From assembly GCF_964340395.1 (NCBI RefSeq), contig NC_135549.1:33021832-33085831 (forward strand): a stretch of 64,000 nt of DNA. The letters run 5' to 3'. Of this stretch, positions 1-11,340 are shown piece by piece (position 1 is the stretch's first letter; every line of letters starts with the position of its first letter). A model generated the notes under the pieces. That model was not told the origin of the DNA, did not search any database, and saw only the letters and a list, made by a program, of their open reading frames with translations. Made by a program: the position numbers and the translations under genes. This DNA comes from Glandiceps talaboti. Lineage: Eukaryota > Hemichordata > Enteropneusta > Spengelidae.

Positions 1-900
1 AGCACATTGCTCCCTTTTTCTTTCCCTCATAGAGGCAAGTGTTCTCTGTTGTTCTAAATGAAGGATTGCTCCCTTTAATATCTCTTTCTTGACACACAGT
101 TTCTTGCTCAATTCGTCAAGTTTCTCAACATTTTTACTTGACACTAACCCTTTACTATACAGGTTCACTACCTCATTCCTGCCATATATCTTTAGGGTAA
201 CTTTATATTGAGAATTATGTCAAAGTTTATTTATTTTTCTTTATATTTACAAGTAATATTATATTCACGCAAAGTTGAAAAGTATGTGCAAAAAACTTAA
301 TATAATTTTTCTCAGCTTGTGAGATATTGTCTTCTGTTTCACATGTAGCAGACGTTGCCATTATGCTAATTTTAGGAAAAATTTAGAATGTGTTATTAAA
401 AGTTTATGTCATATTTATAGGATGAAAAAATACCTTGCACAGAAGTTTTTGATACTTGTCAAGTATGTTTTAGTGCAGGTGCATCTTTTGCATTTTGATG
501 GCAGGCTGAGATGAACCTTTTCCAACTCTTTTTTAACTTCCAAGAGCTGCAAATGTAAAATGTTGTCTGTCATATTTGTCTGTCATTTAATACTAGTAAG
601 AATTTACATGAAAAAGTTACATATCATTGTGATAACCACAAACCAAAACACAGTCATGTCACAAAGAATATTTTCAGTACAGTGTAAAGGTAATTTCACA
701 CATTAAATGAACCAAATTTCAGTAGATAGTAGTGTACATGAAAGACACTGGTATTTTCAGACAAAAAACAATCTGTACCACTCAATTCGCCCATTTCAAT
801 TTATTATTACATTAACAGTTTATTAAAAGAAAATTAAAATTTGACTGTTTTTGTTTTTCATTTTACTAACTTGTGAGCAACTGTTGTTTGTAGCTGCTGT

Positions 901-947
<47 letters not shown>

Positions 948-1106
948 GAAAAAGGAAGACCAACATTTTAAAAGCTTATTTTCCCATGTTTGAAAAGTCA
1001 TGATGTCAATTTATTTTCAGGTACCCCCCCACACACTACCCATATATTTTCAAGTCCCCCCTAAAATCTCCCGACCCCCCCCTAACAAGTTTTTGTGAAA
1101 GCAGCC
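1..1106 (-). mobile_element. Truncated inverted copy of a TIR DNA transposon
   Basis: The reverse complement of this stretch matches 23651-24846 nearly throughout: the broken ORF start (positions 1-165, minus strand), the noncoding middle, a GTT/CAA microsatellite and C-tracts, and the terminus aacaagtttttgtgaaagca followed by gcc. Only one end is in the window; the other lies to the left. The terminus abuts TAAC, compatible with a decayed TTAA target. It joins a LINE fragment directly, so it either inserted into that LINE or marks its 5' truncation. No intact coding capacity is visible. Confidence 0.8.
899..947. repeat. (GTT)n microsatellite
   Basis: Perfect GTT trinucleotide run of about 16 units inside the inverted transposon copy. 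The matching CAA run lies near 23870-23896 in the other copy and is shorter. Confidence 0.95.
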
Positions 1107-1110
1107 TAAC

Positions 1111-2192
1111 TATTACAGTGGACAATGTGACATAAATGGGGGAATCTTATCCCCATTTCTTTTCAATGTTTATGTTGATTCACTTAACAGGTCACTGTCT
1201 CAGGGTTGGTTGTGAAATGGGTGGAATTGCAATTAATAATTTGTCATATACGGACGATATGTGTCTCATCTGTCCATCTATCACAGGCCTCAGGAAACTT
1301 ATTAATCTCTGTGAACAATATGCTGATGATCATTATATCATTTATAATGCTAGAAAATCTAAACGTGTATACATTAAGCATCCACAAAACTGTCTGTCAT
1401 TCCCCCGATCAACCTTTGTGGGAATATTCTTGAATTCATATCAAGTTTTAATTACTTGGGACACGTTTTTACTGATGACCTGAAAGACAATCGGGATATT
1501 TTGAAACAGCGTAGAGCACTTTGTGGTATTGAGAAAGTTTTCTGCATGTACTATATCGATGAAACTGCGTCTCCTCACAGTGTTTTGTAATAACATTTCT
1601 GGAAACCATTTATGGTGTGACTTCAATGTAAATAGTGTGTAAATTGTCTGTCACAACTATACGTTCCGGAGGCCGATAGGACTTCCAAGTTCTGCCAGTG
1701 CATCTAGAATGTTTGTTTTCAATTCAGTTATTTCTCTCTCTGTTTTGAGAAGAAGGGCGGCATTTAGGTTTATGTTACATCTTTTTGACAGTCAAAATGT
1801 TCTGATTAATCATGTTGTTACATGTGATGTATGGTTTGGTGGGCTTTAGGCCCAATGGTTGAAGATTTTATATTTATTTTTTTCTTTTAAAATAATACCC
1901 AGTGTTTTTGCTAAGGTTTGGGAACCCCGGTAACAGAAAGGGGGAAAGAGGTAAAACTGGTAGTGCTTCCCATGCAATGTATCATAGTTTAGGTGGGAAA
2001 CCCCGGTAAAATGATATGGGAACCCCGGTAGATTTTACCTACTTACCGCCCTTAAATAAAACACTGAATACCCTTTGTCATATTTTTTGTGTGTATTTGT
2101 CTGTTAGGTAAAAATTAAACTGTCTTGTAGTATGTTTTTGTTCTTCTCTGGACTATGGGTCTGTAATAAAGTTTAAATAATAATAATAATAA
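1111..2192 (+). pseudogene. LINE (non-LTR) reverse transcriptase 3' fragment
   Basis: Translation across 1136-1860 shows a reverse-transcriptase palm with several frame changes: GCEMGGIAINNLSYTDDMC at about 1208-1264 is the catalytic A/FxDD block with T replacing A or V. Downstream come a YLGH-like block near 1450-1465 and the C-terminal R-P-x-G-L-P-S-S-A-S-A-S pattern (about 1668-1715) that follows the RT domain in many animal LINEs. The fragment ends in a noncoding tail, tctgtaataaagtttaa and a (TAA)n run at 2176-2192, the usual LINE 3' end. Everything upstream of the palm is missing. It is dead because of stops and frameshifts. The clade is not assigned. Confidence 0.75.
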
Positions 2193-2207
2193 ATGGAAAA
2201 AAGAATG

Positions 2208-2239
2208 AGTTTGTGGTTGTAATTTTTGTCCACCAGGGT
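2208..2239. repeat. Direct repeat, copy 1 (with 4569-4600)
   Basis: A 32-base stretch beginning gtttgtggttgtaat and ending tttgtccaccagggta recurs at 4569-4600 with one or two changes. The two copies bracket the antisense LINE endonuclease fragment. Confidence 0.85.
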
Positions 2240-2244
2240 AACCC

Positions 2245-3330
2245 CCCTTAACCCCCCTTCCAGGTTGGCGTCCTGACTATTGGACTTACCTCCTGGCTCT
2301 GTAATGCATTGTAGAAATAATATTTTGAGGTTGTAATCCCATATGTATGAAAAGTTGGATTGACAATATAGTTATTCGAGTCATCTTCTGTAGAATTAGG
2401 TGTAACTTTATCATCTTGTAGTATGTTAGTCTGCAATGTAAATAACATTTGGCAATGATCAGATAAAAACCAGGTTCAGTGGCTGAACACAGAAAACAGT
2501 GGATCAATCCTACTGAACAGACTATGACTGACAATGGTACATGTATAATCTATTGTACTACTACCTTTTGTTTGGTGACATTGAAATTTACCCATAGAGT
2601 CACCAGGGCAACGACCATTTAGAATTACAATTTCTGAGGAGTCAATACACACAGATAAAGAAGTAATTCACCATATTGGGTTTTTTTTTGTAATGTCCTG
2701 TGACTGTCTTGGTTTAAAGTCTATGGAAGCTGCTGATGAGTAATAGTTCAGGTTTGGATGGATCACTTTATCATTTTCCATTTTAGTACAGGCATTGAAA
2801 TCACCTATCAGGATGATCGGTCCAAACTTATAATATTTTATAACATCTTTTTCTAGTAGCTGATACAAATTTGCGTCTTTCCATTTGAAGATGCTGGAGC
2901 CTTGAGGACTCATATACAAACTAAACAAAAATATTTTCGTCTAGATTAAAAATGTTTTTATCAAGAAGGGTCCAAATAAATTCTGCAGCTGCTTTCCATT
3001 TGCCTTATTCCATGTTGATATAATTATGCTTCTGTAATAGAATGCCAACTCCACCAGAGTGTGCACAAGCGTTTTTTATAATTTTTCTTTCTATATGAAT
3101 GAAAGTAGCTGTATTTAGGGATTTCGATCTCAGAGTCAATGATCGTTTTTGTTTCAACAAAACTGATAAAATCAAAATTGTTCACAGTATTTAAGAAGTT
3201 TTTATCATTAAGTTTGCATTCAAGGCTACCATATATATTCCATGTGGCAAACTTCAGCATGGTTTTACCAGCTGGTTGTATGTTACTCACAGTCTTCTCC
3301 CTGAACAAGGAAACAGGGGCGCAGTGCCCT
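2245..3330 (-). pseudogene. LINE apurinic-like endonuclease fragment (antisense)
   Basis: On the minus strand three reading frames together give an exonuclease-endonuclease-phosphatase domain of the kind that opens LINE ORF2. From the N-terminus: FATWNIYGSL (about 3255), a metal-site glutamate in FISFVETKT (about 3165), SLYMSPQGS (about 2910), the catalytic IGDFNACT (about 2795) and the terminal SDHC (about 2463). In intact elements this domain nicks the target DNA. The frame breaks several times, so it is a relic. It lies opposite in orientation to the adjacent RT fragment, with a LINE 3' tail between them. It is therefore not simply the 5' part of that copy. No RT of its own follows on the minus strand. 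Confidence 0.75.
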
Positions 3331-3369
3331 CTAGTAAATTCTTGGTGCCTCCTTGCAAGTTTTGACAAA

Positions 3370-4703
3370 AAAAATGAATTGAATATTTTTTTTCAACAAA
3401 TGGGGCAAAACAATTTACTTCTCTTACAGTTTTGCTACGATCTCATGGTCGCCATTTTGGAAAGTCAAATATCTCGGTAAAGCGGCTACTAATGTCAAAC
3501 TTTGTGCGAATCACATTCATGCATACTTTTTTCAAACTTGTCATTCATTCTATAGCTTTCAAACAGTCAACATGTCTTCTCTTCTCCTCTGAGGAGAACA
3601 GAAGTTACTCAGCTGTTATGCATAAAGGCAAAGTTATCTTCACCCTTATGTGTTGGACTTTTGTTTGTTTTGGTAGTGGTATGGTGATGATGCAATGAAG
3701 CTTTTGAAAATGGATTTCATTTTGTAGTAAACACTACAACTGTCTTGAAACATCTTGAAATTTGCTACAATTTTTTTATTTTGTTTTGTTACACTCTTTC
3801 AGCATTTGTGTTAAAAAGAGCTATTTGAGCATTGCCAACTATTTAGGACAAACTATTAAAAAACTAATTTTTTGACACAGGTAAATTTGGCTTAATTCTG
3901 TCACTATTTAAACATTAAGATATCAAAAACTCACTTTGACACTTCAGTTGTGTTGAAATTCACATGATTAAAGTGGGTTAAAATGGCTAAAAAAAAGTGC
4001 CACCAAACGCCACCATTTCAAGATGCTAATTTCAACCCCAGAGTGTTGCGCGCTTTTAGTGCTTTGCTCTGCTCAGCAAGAATTACCCCCTCTTGTGACA
4101 AAATCCTGGGGAGAACACTGCCTCATACTAAGTTTTCAGATGAGAATAAAGACAAAGGCACAAAAAACAAAACACAAAACCAACAAAGCAAATCAAAAAA
4201 GAATTACGTATTTAAAAAGGGTATATTTGTATGTACCACGGTTTTGACCCACCCAACTTTTTCAACTCATGTAGACTTTTGAGTCTTGATTTTTAAAGCA
4301 TTATGTAGAGATATGACCCACCTCTTTGAATACACTTATGACTTTTGACCCCATATGAACAAGGTTGTTTCCATAGGTTGTTTAGGTCATCTTTATCAGA
4401 GGTAGATGCCCCTCTCCCTGGCCCTGGGCAGCCAATGAACTAGCGGTGATTAAAGCATGTATATGTAACATGAAAGTGTATCAAAAGTGTTCAAAACTCA
4501 TGACATTTGACCCCTTTTGCTGGCTAAAATGTAGACTATTGACCCCTATTATTTGAATTTTTGTAAAGTTTGTGGTTGTAATATTTGTCCACCAGGGTAC
4601 ATGTGTACCCATTGCCCACCAGTATACCCCCCCCCCCCCCCCCCCCGGAATTCTTGCCATCAACCAATTGTGAATGATTGACTTGTGACACTGCTAGGAT
4701 CTT
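3370..4703. other. Noncoding stretch, no gene recognised
   Basis: Short open frames here have no recognisable family. About 4240-4560 contains loose repetitions of a gacccacc/gacttttgacccc motif. A pure C20 run at 4627-4646 follows the second copy of the 32-base direct repeat (4569-4600). Confidence 0.5.
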
Positions 4704-5407
4704 AAGGCCTAGTTACAGGATGCAACTCGACGAGCAGTGCACCAACGAATTGCATCATGTACTCGCTCCGTCATAGGGTCTTGTGATGTCACTAGGTGTG
4801 TAGCAAGGAAACCGACATGTCAGTTTTTCTGCGACTTGTCGCAAGTTGCTTCATGAGTTGCACCATGTAACCACATCATTGTGTCGCAAGTAATAACCTT
4901 TGACATATACAATGTACCGATGTGTTAAATGACGTTCAATGTTATGGCCGCCATGTTTTTAGTGTAAACATTCTATTTGGAAAGTCTTTTTGATTTATCA
5001 CCATGATTACCACTTATCAATAGTATACAACGTCTATGAATGCTTGATCTCTGCTGAATATCATTTTATTTCCAACTTGAATGCAAGTAGTGACGTCGGA
5101 AGGATCACCATCGCCCTAAACAAACTTTCAATTGAATATGGTTTTACTATCGATACCTCAACAAATTTTCAGTCATTTAATTGGTAAATATTAGCAATTT
5201 TATGGCATTTCTACCAAATTCATGCAACTAGAAGACTTGACCTCTATGACCTGTAACTTTTATATATCTACGCAAGTGCAGCAGTTAGCTCTTGCGACTT
5301 GCGACTTACCATGCAACTAGTTGCTTCGTGTATGCGTTCTGTTGCAGTTGCTAGCCTTGTCGCATGCGATGAATTGCTTCGTGAGTTGCATCGTGTAACT
5401 GGGCCTT
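4704..5407. mobile_element. MITE with about 25-bp TIRs
   Basis: The left end aaggcctagttacaggatgc is matched by the inverted right end aaggcccagttacacgatgc, and similarity continues into subterminal gttgc/gcaac-rich sequence. The outer TTAA on the left and TTGA on the right suggest a TTAA target duplication with one change. The 0.7 kb interior has no recognisable transposase (the 65-codon frame at 4990-5187 looks random), so this is a non-autonomous element. Confidence 0.75.
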
Positions 5408-7168
5408 GAACGTGAAAACACAAACTGCTACAAACTAAACTGAATGAGAGGGTTATTCCCATACAGAGAGGTCTACAGTGTTTGCTGTCCAAATGAGTCA
5501 TTTTCAGGAAAGAATCCCTAGACATGGGTCAATTTATGAATCATTGGTCTATAACTTTGGCAACAACCTCATGCTTTAGAAAAATTCCCACGCGGCATCA
5601 GAAAAAGGTGACCAAGTGGAAGATTTTCCTCAAAAAGTCCCTAACAATGCATCTTCATTTTGCCTTATACATCATACATGGGTCGATGTTTTCAGCATGG
5701 GCGGCACACCCCTGTCTAAAAATTTTCAAAATACCCTTAAATTTGGAAATTGCCCTTATTTCTAATTCCTTTATTGCAGTGTATATTATTAGAAAATGAC
5801 TTGGCCACTTGATGTTATGCATTCACTTGTTCATAATTCTGTTCATAAATGTTAAGTTTGATAATGGCATTGACTCAAACTCCCCTCTCTTCATTAAGCA
5901 AACTGGTACTTTTAATGAAAATGTTTTTGAACAGGTTTGAATAATGAAATGTGATGAATGTCCTCGATTTCAAAATAGAAATTAAAAAATGTCATCAAAA
6001 AGTTTTCTGTACTACAACTGTTTCAGAACTAGATACTAGTAATTCAATTCACTTACTACTGGCTATGTTGTCCACCTTATGATATTTGCTGATAAAATTT
6101 TACTCAAAGTATATAGTCACTCAATGAGGATACTCAATTTAATCCTGACTTTCTCTAAAGTGATAGTTGTTTGTACACAAGTTAATACTGTTTGGGAAAA
6201 ACAGGATTCAATATGACATGGGGGAGATGTAAAATCTAATTTTCCTGATAGCTTTGCACACACTGTGTCTGTACTATACAAGTCCTGGCTAGAGTAAGTA
6301 GCCCTTTAGTAGATCATCATAAAACAAGTTTTTTTTTTTTTTATATTTATAAGATTTTATTGGTAACTTCAGTTGTTTACAATAGTTCTCTTGTTTTGCA
6401 TAATAAGATGGTGTATTGTTATCCATTTGTTACAGTGCCTTTCAAGTTTGTCTTTGTTAACAGCTATAATATACTCACAGTGATAATTGTATTTCACATG
6501 GTTCAAGTATAGTGCAAAGTGCGGTTTCAAGTTTTGTGTTTCTAATTTAGTTTATCAATCATTCATATAATATATTCTCCAAGAATCCCGAGTGATATTG
6601 TGTTCACCTTGGAATATATTCCATTCTTGGTAATTTATGGCGTAAAACAAAAATTTAGCAAGACAAAAGGAGGTTTCATGTATTAAACTTGGTGACAGTC
6701 ATGGATATCAGAGAAAAAGTGAAAGACAAACACAGATTTTTTTTTTATGATAAGAAGACATGTAGTTCATACCAAACTATATAGTCCAGTCAAAATAAGG
6801 TTTGACCCAGACATCATTGCAACAGAAATTATTTTTAGTGCATCTTACTCGAATTTTATGCTGAACAACATATCAAAAGGCTAGAAAAATCTAAGTGTTG
6901 GAACATGGGGAAAATAAGATTTATATTAATTCCCAATCTTTTTTCTTTTTTCTTCATTCAGCCAGAAAATACTTGTGACCGAAGGGTTGTCACTACCCAT
7001 TTAGCTAGTACTTGAAGTGACAAAGCCCCTTAGGTCACTCTTATTTTCCTTGAATGAAGAAAGAAAAATAGTGGGGGGGGGGGTGACATCTAAGTACATA
7101 TAATAATTACACTTTTCCTTGGTATTTATTTCTCTAATCAGAAACATATTGATCATTTTGTTTTTCAG
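5408..7168. other. Noncoding; holds one arm of a distant inverted repeat
   Basis: No exon recognised. About 5825-6730 is an inverted copy of 33298-33965 (see that entry). A G11 run lies at 7073-7083 and a T-run near 6330-6342. If the downstream kinesin-like exon belongs to a complete gene, its 5' exon and promoter were not recognisable here. Confidence 0.5.
5825..6730 (+). repeat. Interspersed repeat, inverted partner of 33298-33965
   Basis: Colinear inverted matches include ggggagatgtaaaatctaat against its complement at about 33590-33610, gtaagtagccctttag against 33525-33540, caccttggaatatatt against 33425-33440, and tgtattaaacttggtga against 33335-33350. Divergence and indels are substantial, so these are old copies of one repeat family. 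Neither copy shows coding capacity. Confidence 0.8.
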
Positions 7169-7275
7169 TCAGAGGAAGTGGTGGTGGTTAGTCGTCAACC
7201 AATGAACCAGGAAGAAATTGCTGAAGGGCATGAAGGAGTGATTGAAATGGACATCAACATTAGAAAACCACTCGG
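7169..7275 (+). CDS. KIF3B-like: Exon 1: KIF3B-like kinesin motor N-terminus
   Basis: Acceptor tttttcag and donor ctcgg/gtaaaa frame 35 codons plus two bases. The product begins SEEVVVVSRQPMNQEEIAEG and ends in RKPLG. It corresponds to the first beta strand of the KIF3 motor, where the family has VRVVVRCRPMN: the near-invariant RCRP has become SRQP. KIF3B is the microtubule plus-end motor subunit of heterotrimeric kinesin-2, used in intraflagellar and vesicle transport. The exon ends GG, and exon 2A begins T or exon 2B begins C, so both continue with glycine in frame. The family segment between this exon and exon 2 (roughly 25 residues ending at the VYDW motif) is missing. No start codon exon was found upstream. 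Confidence 0.75.
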
Positions 7276-8377
7276 GTAAAAAAATGATGTTTGCAAACCC
7301 ACTAATTTAATGTTTGAATTAGACCAATTCATATATACTCAGATAATATAACAACCTTATGATAATATGCCTCATCTTATGTCAACAGTGCAGATACATA
7401 ACCGCAACTTCACCTGGGACTACTTTGCATCTAAAGCCTTCAAACATTCTGATAAAATGAGTTCTAATCCTGTGTCAAAAAACATGTATTGAAAAAACAG
7501 TTCACAGGGATTTATTTGACCCATACTTTAATTCTGGCAACATATTATTATTTGCCAGCAGTTGAGTATAATATTTACAAATTACTAGGAAGTTGCATGG
7601 TTTCTTTGAAGGAACATGTACATCTTGTGTGCCTCATGTCTATAAGTTTGTATACATTGTGACTGTCTGGTAACTACCCCTTGCTGTCTATGAATCTGTG
7701 ATTTTCAGGGACAATGAGTGCTCCATACAATAGATAATCACAGAATATGTGTAATGTTTTGGCATAAAATCACCATCACTGAGGGGTTTATGTATGAATT
7801 CAATTGTTTGTCTGCCAATGAAGAGCTGAACATGTTTTTTTTTTTCTGGACGACATCTGTTCAAAATTATACGAGCAATTAGTAAGTTAAACATACATGT
7901 ATATGACAAATATGAGCTTCATTACACAATAGTTTATGAAATATCACTTTAAAATGCCAACAAGTTCTGAAAATACAAGTACAATAAATGAATGATTTAC
8001 AGAAAATAGAATTATAGTAAAATTCACCAATGGTAAGTTGCACCTCATCTCTTATGGAGTCAACAATTTCCATTGTGACTTCTTCCCCATTGTAAAGAAA
8101 AGTATTACCACCTATCAGCTATGATGACCTACAGCATGAGGTATCAAGTATACCACATGTAAAGATGAACATAATCAGTGTTTTTAAATCGGTAAAAGTT
8201 CTGGGGTTCACGATCAATTTATTAAATTTTCGTGTGTGGCCATGGTCAACGTGAAACAACAGCAAACACGTACAAATGTAAAATGCTTTGAAAATCGTGT
8301 TTCAACTAATAAAGAAGGCAATTTTTTACAAAACAAAGATAGTTGATGACGGTACCGCACCACACTACTGAACTGAG
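7276..8377. other. Intron sequence, nothing recognised
   Basis: AT-rich sequence between exon 1 and the duplicated unit. No repeat family or coding similarity is recognised. Confidence 0.4.
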
Positions 8378-8460
8378 GCCAGCCACAAATCAGAACTAGT
8401 TTTGCCACCATTGATTATATGCACAAACTTGCCCTTAGCTACATGTACCATCATTTTATT

Positions 8461-9569
8461 AGTCCCTGCTGGACGAATGGATTGGGTTCTGTCTGTCCGT
8501 CCGTCCGTCCGTCCGTCCGTCCATCCGTCTGCAGCCGTTTCGTGGAGATGCCTGGACCGATTTATTCAAACTTGGTACAGGGGCAACATACAATGGCATA
8601 CATATATGCACGTCAATTTGTTTCATGATACGATCCAATATGGCCACCTAGCAGCCATTTTGTTTGCAAATTTTCCCTGTCTAAAGCCATAACTCAGACA
8701 TGCTTGAACAGATCTCATTCAAAGTTGGTGTTAGGACAGTGTTCTATGACATACATGTGCGTATTCATTGTTGTCATGTTACAATCCAATATGGCCGCCT
8801 GGCAGCCATTTTATTTGTGAATTTTCCATGTCCAAAGCCATAACTCAGACATGCTTGAACAGATCTCATTCAAAGTTGGCATTAGGACAGTGTTCTATAA
8901 CATACATGTGCATATCCATTTTCATCGTGATACGATCCAATATGGCTGCCTGGCAGCCATTTTGTTTTCAAATTTTCCATGTCAAAGCCATAACTCAGAC
9001 ATTCTTGAACAGATCTCATTCAAAGTTGGTATTAGGACAGTGTTCTATGACATACATGCGCATATTCATTGTTGTTGTGATGCGATCCAATATGGCCGCC
9101 TGGCAGCCATTTTGTTTGCGAATTTTCCATGTCCAAAGCCATAACTCAGACATGCTTGAACAGATCTCATTCAAAGTTGGTATTAGGACAGTCTTCTATG
9201 ACATACATGTGCATATTCATTGTTGTTGTGATACGATCCAATATGGCCGCCTGGCAGCCATTTTGTTTGTGATTTTTCTATGTCCAAAGCCATAACTCAG
9301 ACATGCTTGAACAGATCTCATTCAAAGTTGGTATTAGGACAGTACATGTTCTATGACATACATGTGCATATCCATTTTCGTTGTGATACGATCCCCCATA
9401 CCCGACCTTTCCTTTATTGTTGTAGGCATGTTCCATGTCCAACAAGCAGACACAACATATCTAAGTCTGTTTGATTTAGGTTCACAATTTAGTGTTGTTG
9501 CATGATCAGAGTAGTGATAATTCCTTAAAACCCAATCACAGCGGGGACTATGTCATTCTCAATGACTTG
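8461..9569 (+). mobile_element. Non-autonomous Helitron-like element (pearl/DINE type), copy 1
   Basis: The element starts AGTCCCTGC, then has a (CCGT)n microsatellite at about 8494-8522 and five tandem units of about 151 bp (landmark gatccaatatgg near 8632, 8783, 8934, 9084 and 9235). It ends with GCGGGGACT, a short hairpin GTCATT-CTC-AATGAC and ACTTG before a T-run. Subterminal inverted repeats, central tandem repeats of about 150 bp, a tetranucleotide microsatellite, a 3' hairpin and insertion in T-rich DNA are the hallmarks of Helentron-associated (DINE-1, pearl) elements. Unit B at 18640-18655 shows the empty site. The 175-codon open frame inside (8768-9295) is a by-product of the repeat. 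Confidence 0.75.
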
Positions 9570-9634
9570 TTTTGATAGTTATACATGCGGATGTACAGAC
9601 CTGAATCATTTCTCTATTTAAATGAATTTTTCAG

Positions 9635-9759
9635 TATTATACAAAGAGGATTGTACGACGACAGATTCCGTGTTGTAGACGACTCTGTACTAGAGGACTT
9701 TAATGTTACAATATCTTCATACGGACAGATTGGTATGGGCAAGACGTTTACTATGGAAG
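9635..9759 (+). CDS. KIF3B-like: Exon 2A: KIF3B-like P-loop exon
   Basis: Acceptor tttttcag and donor gaag/gtcagt enclose 125 bases. The product reads [20 protein letters not shown], then [10 protein letters not shown], then [15 protein letters not shown]3B has LYDETFRPLVDSVLQ followed by GFNGTIFAYGQTGTGKT. The ATP-binding P-loop GQTGTGKT is therefore GQIGMGKT: the lysine and final threonine are kept, two threonines are lost. The FNGT turn is FNVT here and LNGT in the second copy, so copy B is closer to the ancestor at this site. The exon starts in phase with exon 1 and ends with G, completed by GT of exon 3. Confidence 0.88.
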
Positions 9760-10213
9760 GTCAGTTATTTAACATATCAATTATTTGTTGAATTAAATGG
9801 TGGGATCGTCTTTGCTTATGTCAGGACCTTTCAGGAGAATATGTAAGTCTGTATAATATGTAATGTTCCAGTTCCTAGTACACAGCTTAGTTTTGTGAGT
9901 TCTTGCTACTGTTTTTATTAATCAATAACAAATTGTAAAGAGGCAACACTTTTAATCAGAATGATTGAATAAATTTCATAAAGATTTTTGATGCATTTTT
10001 TTTCAAGACTCATAAAAGTTAATTTAAAAAAAAATAGCAAAAAGGTTACATTTTGCAAATTTACCTTAATCTTGAATTGATGTGTTAAACTCCAAGTTTA
10101 ACTTGTAGTTGTCAAGATAATGTCAAATATTGAGAACGAATACAAAATGCTCAAAATTATCTGAGCAATGGTAATTGTAAACTTACATGTACATGTATGA
10201 TATCATGTTTCAG

Positions 10214-10422
10214 GTGTATGGAGTGATCCAGACCTCCGAGATTTGATTCCAGATTCCTTTGACCACAAATGTACACACATATCCCAGTCAGAAAATCCAC
10301 AGTATTTAGTGAGAGCATCATACTTGGATATCTATCAGGACAAGATCAGTGATTTGCTTTCCAAAGTCCAGAAGGAAAGGTTAGAATTGAAAAAACGACC
10401 AGATACTGGTGTTTATGTTATG
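10214..10422 (+). CDS. KIF3B-like: Exon 3A: KIF3B-like motor core
   Basis: Acceptor gtttcag and donor ATG/gtgagt enclose 209 bases with no stop. The product runs [20 protein letters not shown], then [20 protein letters not shown], then [20 protein letters not shown], then RPDTGVYVM. This is the segment in which KIF3B has [20 protein letters not shown] and [20 protein letters not shown], and it is diagnostic for KIF3B rather than KIF3A or KIF17. The last codon is ATG where the family has AAG (VYVK). The exon ends on a codon boundary, as exon 4 requires. Confidence 0.93.
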
Positions 10423-10892
10423 GTGAGTATTTAGAGTAAAATAGTTTAACTTTTCAACTTGCAAACTGCACTAGCTGCATGTGGGACATTATTGTTTGAT
10501 ATCAGGATCATGTTTGATCATTGATTTTAGGGTACAGACCCAAACATCAGTTTGATGGTATTCATTGTAATATCATAAATGTATACATACATTTACCCAT
10601 AGTTTGTTCAATATAGTTGAAAGTGTATGTTACAAGTACGAAAGTCATTACTTCCGGCAAAACATCTTTAAAAAAAAAAATTTCCTGTTTCAGCTAGTGT
10701 AGATTTAACATTGCGATTATCATGGCGTTCAAAGGTGTAAAACCAAAGTATATGTAGCTATAAAGTCATATTTATATGTATTAAAAATTTATTATCTGTT
10801 TAAAAACACTTAAATTGAAAAATCATAACTTTAATATTTGATGGATTTATGTAATGTTATTTGTTCTCACTGTTTTTTTCATTTATTTACAG

Positions 10893-10972
10893 GATCTCAT
10901 GTCATTTGTTACAAAAAGTGTGACAGAAATTGAGCATGTGGTGAATGTAGGTAATCAGAACAGAGCTGTTGG
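10893..10972 (+). CDS. KIF3B-like: Exon 4A: KIF3B-like motor, alpha-3 region
   Basis: Acceptor atttacag and donor GG/gtaagc enclose 80 bases encoding [15 protein letters not shown] then [15 protein letters not shown]3B has DLSSFVTKSVKEIEH then VMNVGNQNRSVG. The GNQNR/K-x-VG stretch leads into switch I, which is encoded by the next exon. The terminal GG is completed by T of exon 5 (21969) or by C of exon 2B (18700), so A can splice in frame either to B or directly to exon 5. Confidence 0.9.
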
Positions 10973-11082
10973 GTAAGCAAGCTTCTTGTTATTCTCATTG
11001 AATTACAAGCATGAACTTGGTCTTTGTTGTTTCACATTGTGTTGTTTAGAAAAAACAATAATGAAGTAGTTTTTGTTAGCAC

Positions 11083-11340
11083 AACTAAACTGATAAGGTT
11101 CAGTACATGAGGCATGGTTAAGTGTCTATGTGTCTGTCTATCTCTGTCTGTCTATCTGTCTGTCTGTCTATATGTCTGTGGATGTGTGTAAACAACTTAA
11201 AAGTCAAATCCTGCTGAATAGATAAGGTTCAGTAGTGCTATAGGCATCACTAAGTGTCTGTCAGTCAGTCTGTCTGTCTGTGTGATTTAGGTAAAAAAAT
11301 GTGGTTTTTGGTAAAAAAATCTTAAGCTAAAAAATATAGC
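11083..11340. repeat. Interspersed repeat with GTCT microsatellite
   Basis: Two tandem copies of a motif aactgataaggttcagta, a ctataggcat-like stretch, and gtctgtctgtctg followed by gtgtgtaaacaacttaaaag. Related copies occur at 20880-21180 (as part of the duplication), 36090-36290, 44740-44795 and 55190-55230, and inverted at 17940-18118. Confidence 0.75.

Noticed and set aside
8768-9295. 175-codon frame in the Helitron-like core
   Set aside because: It crosses 151-bp units that shift frame every unit. No domain; repeat by-product.
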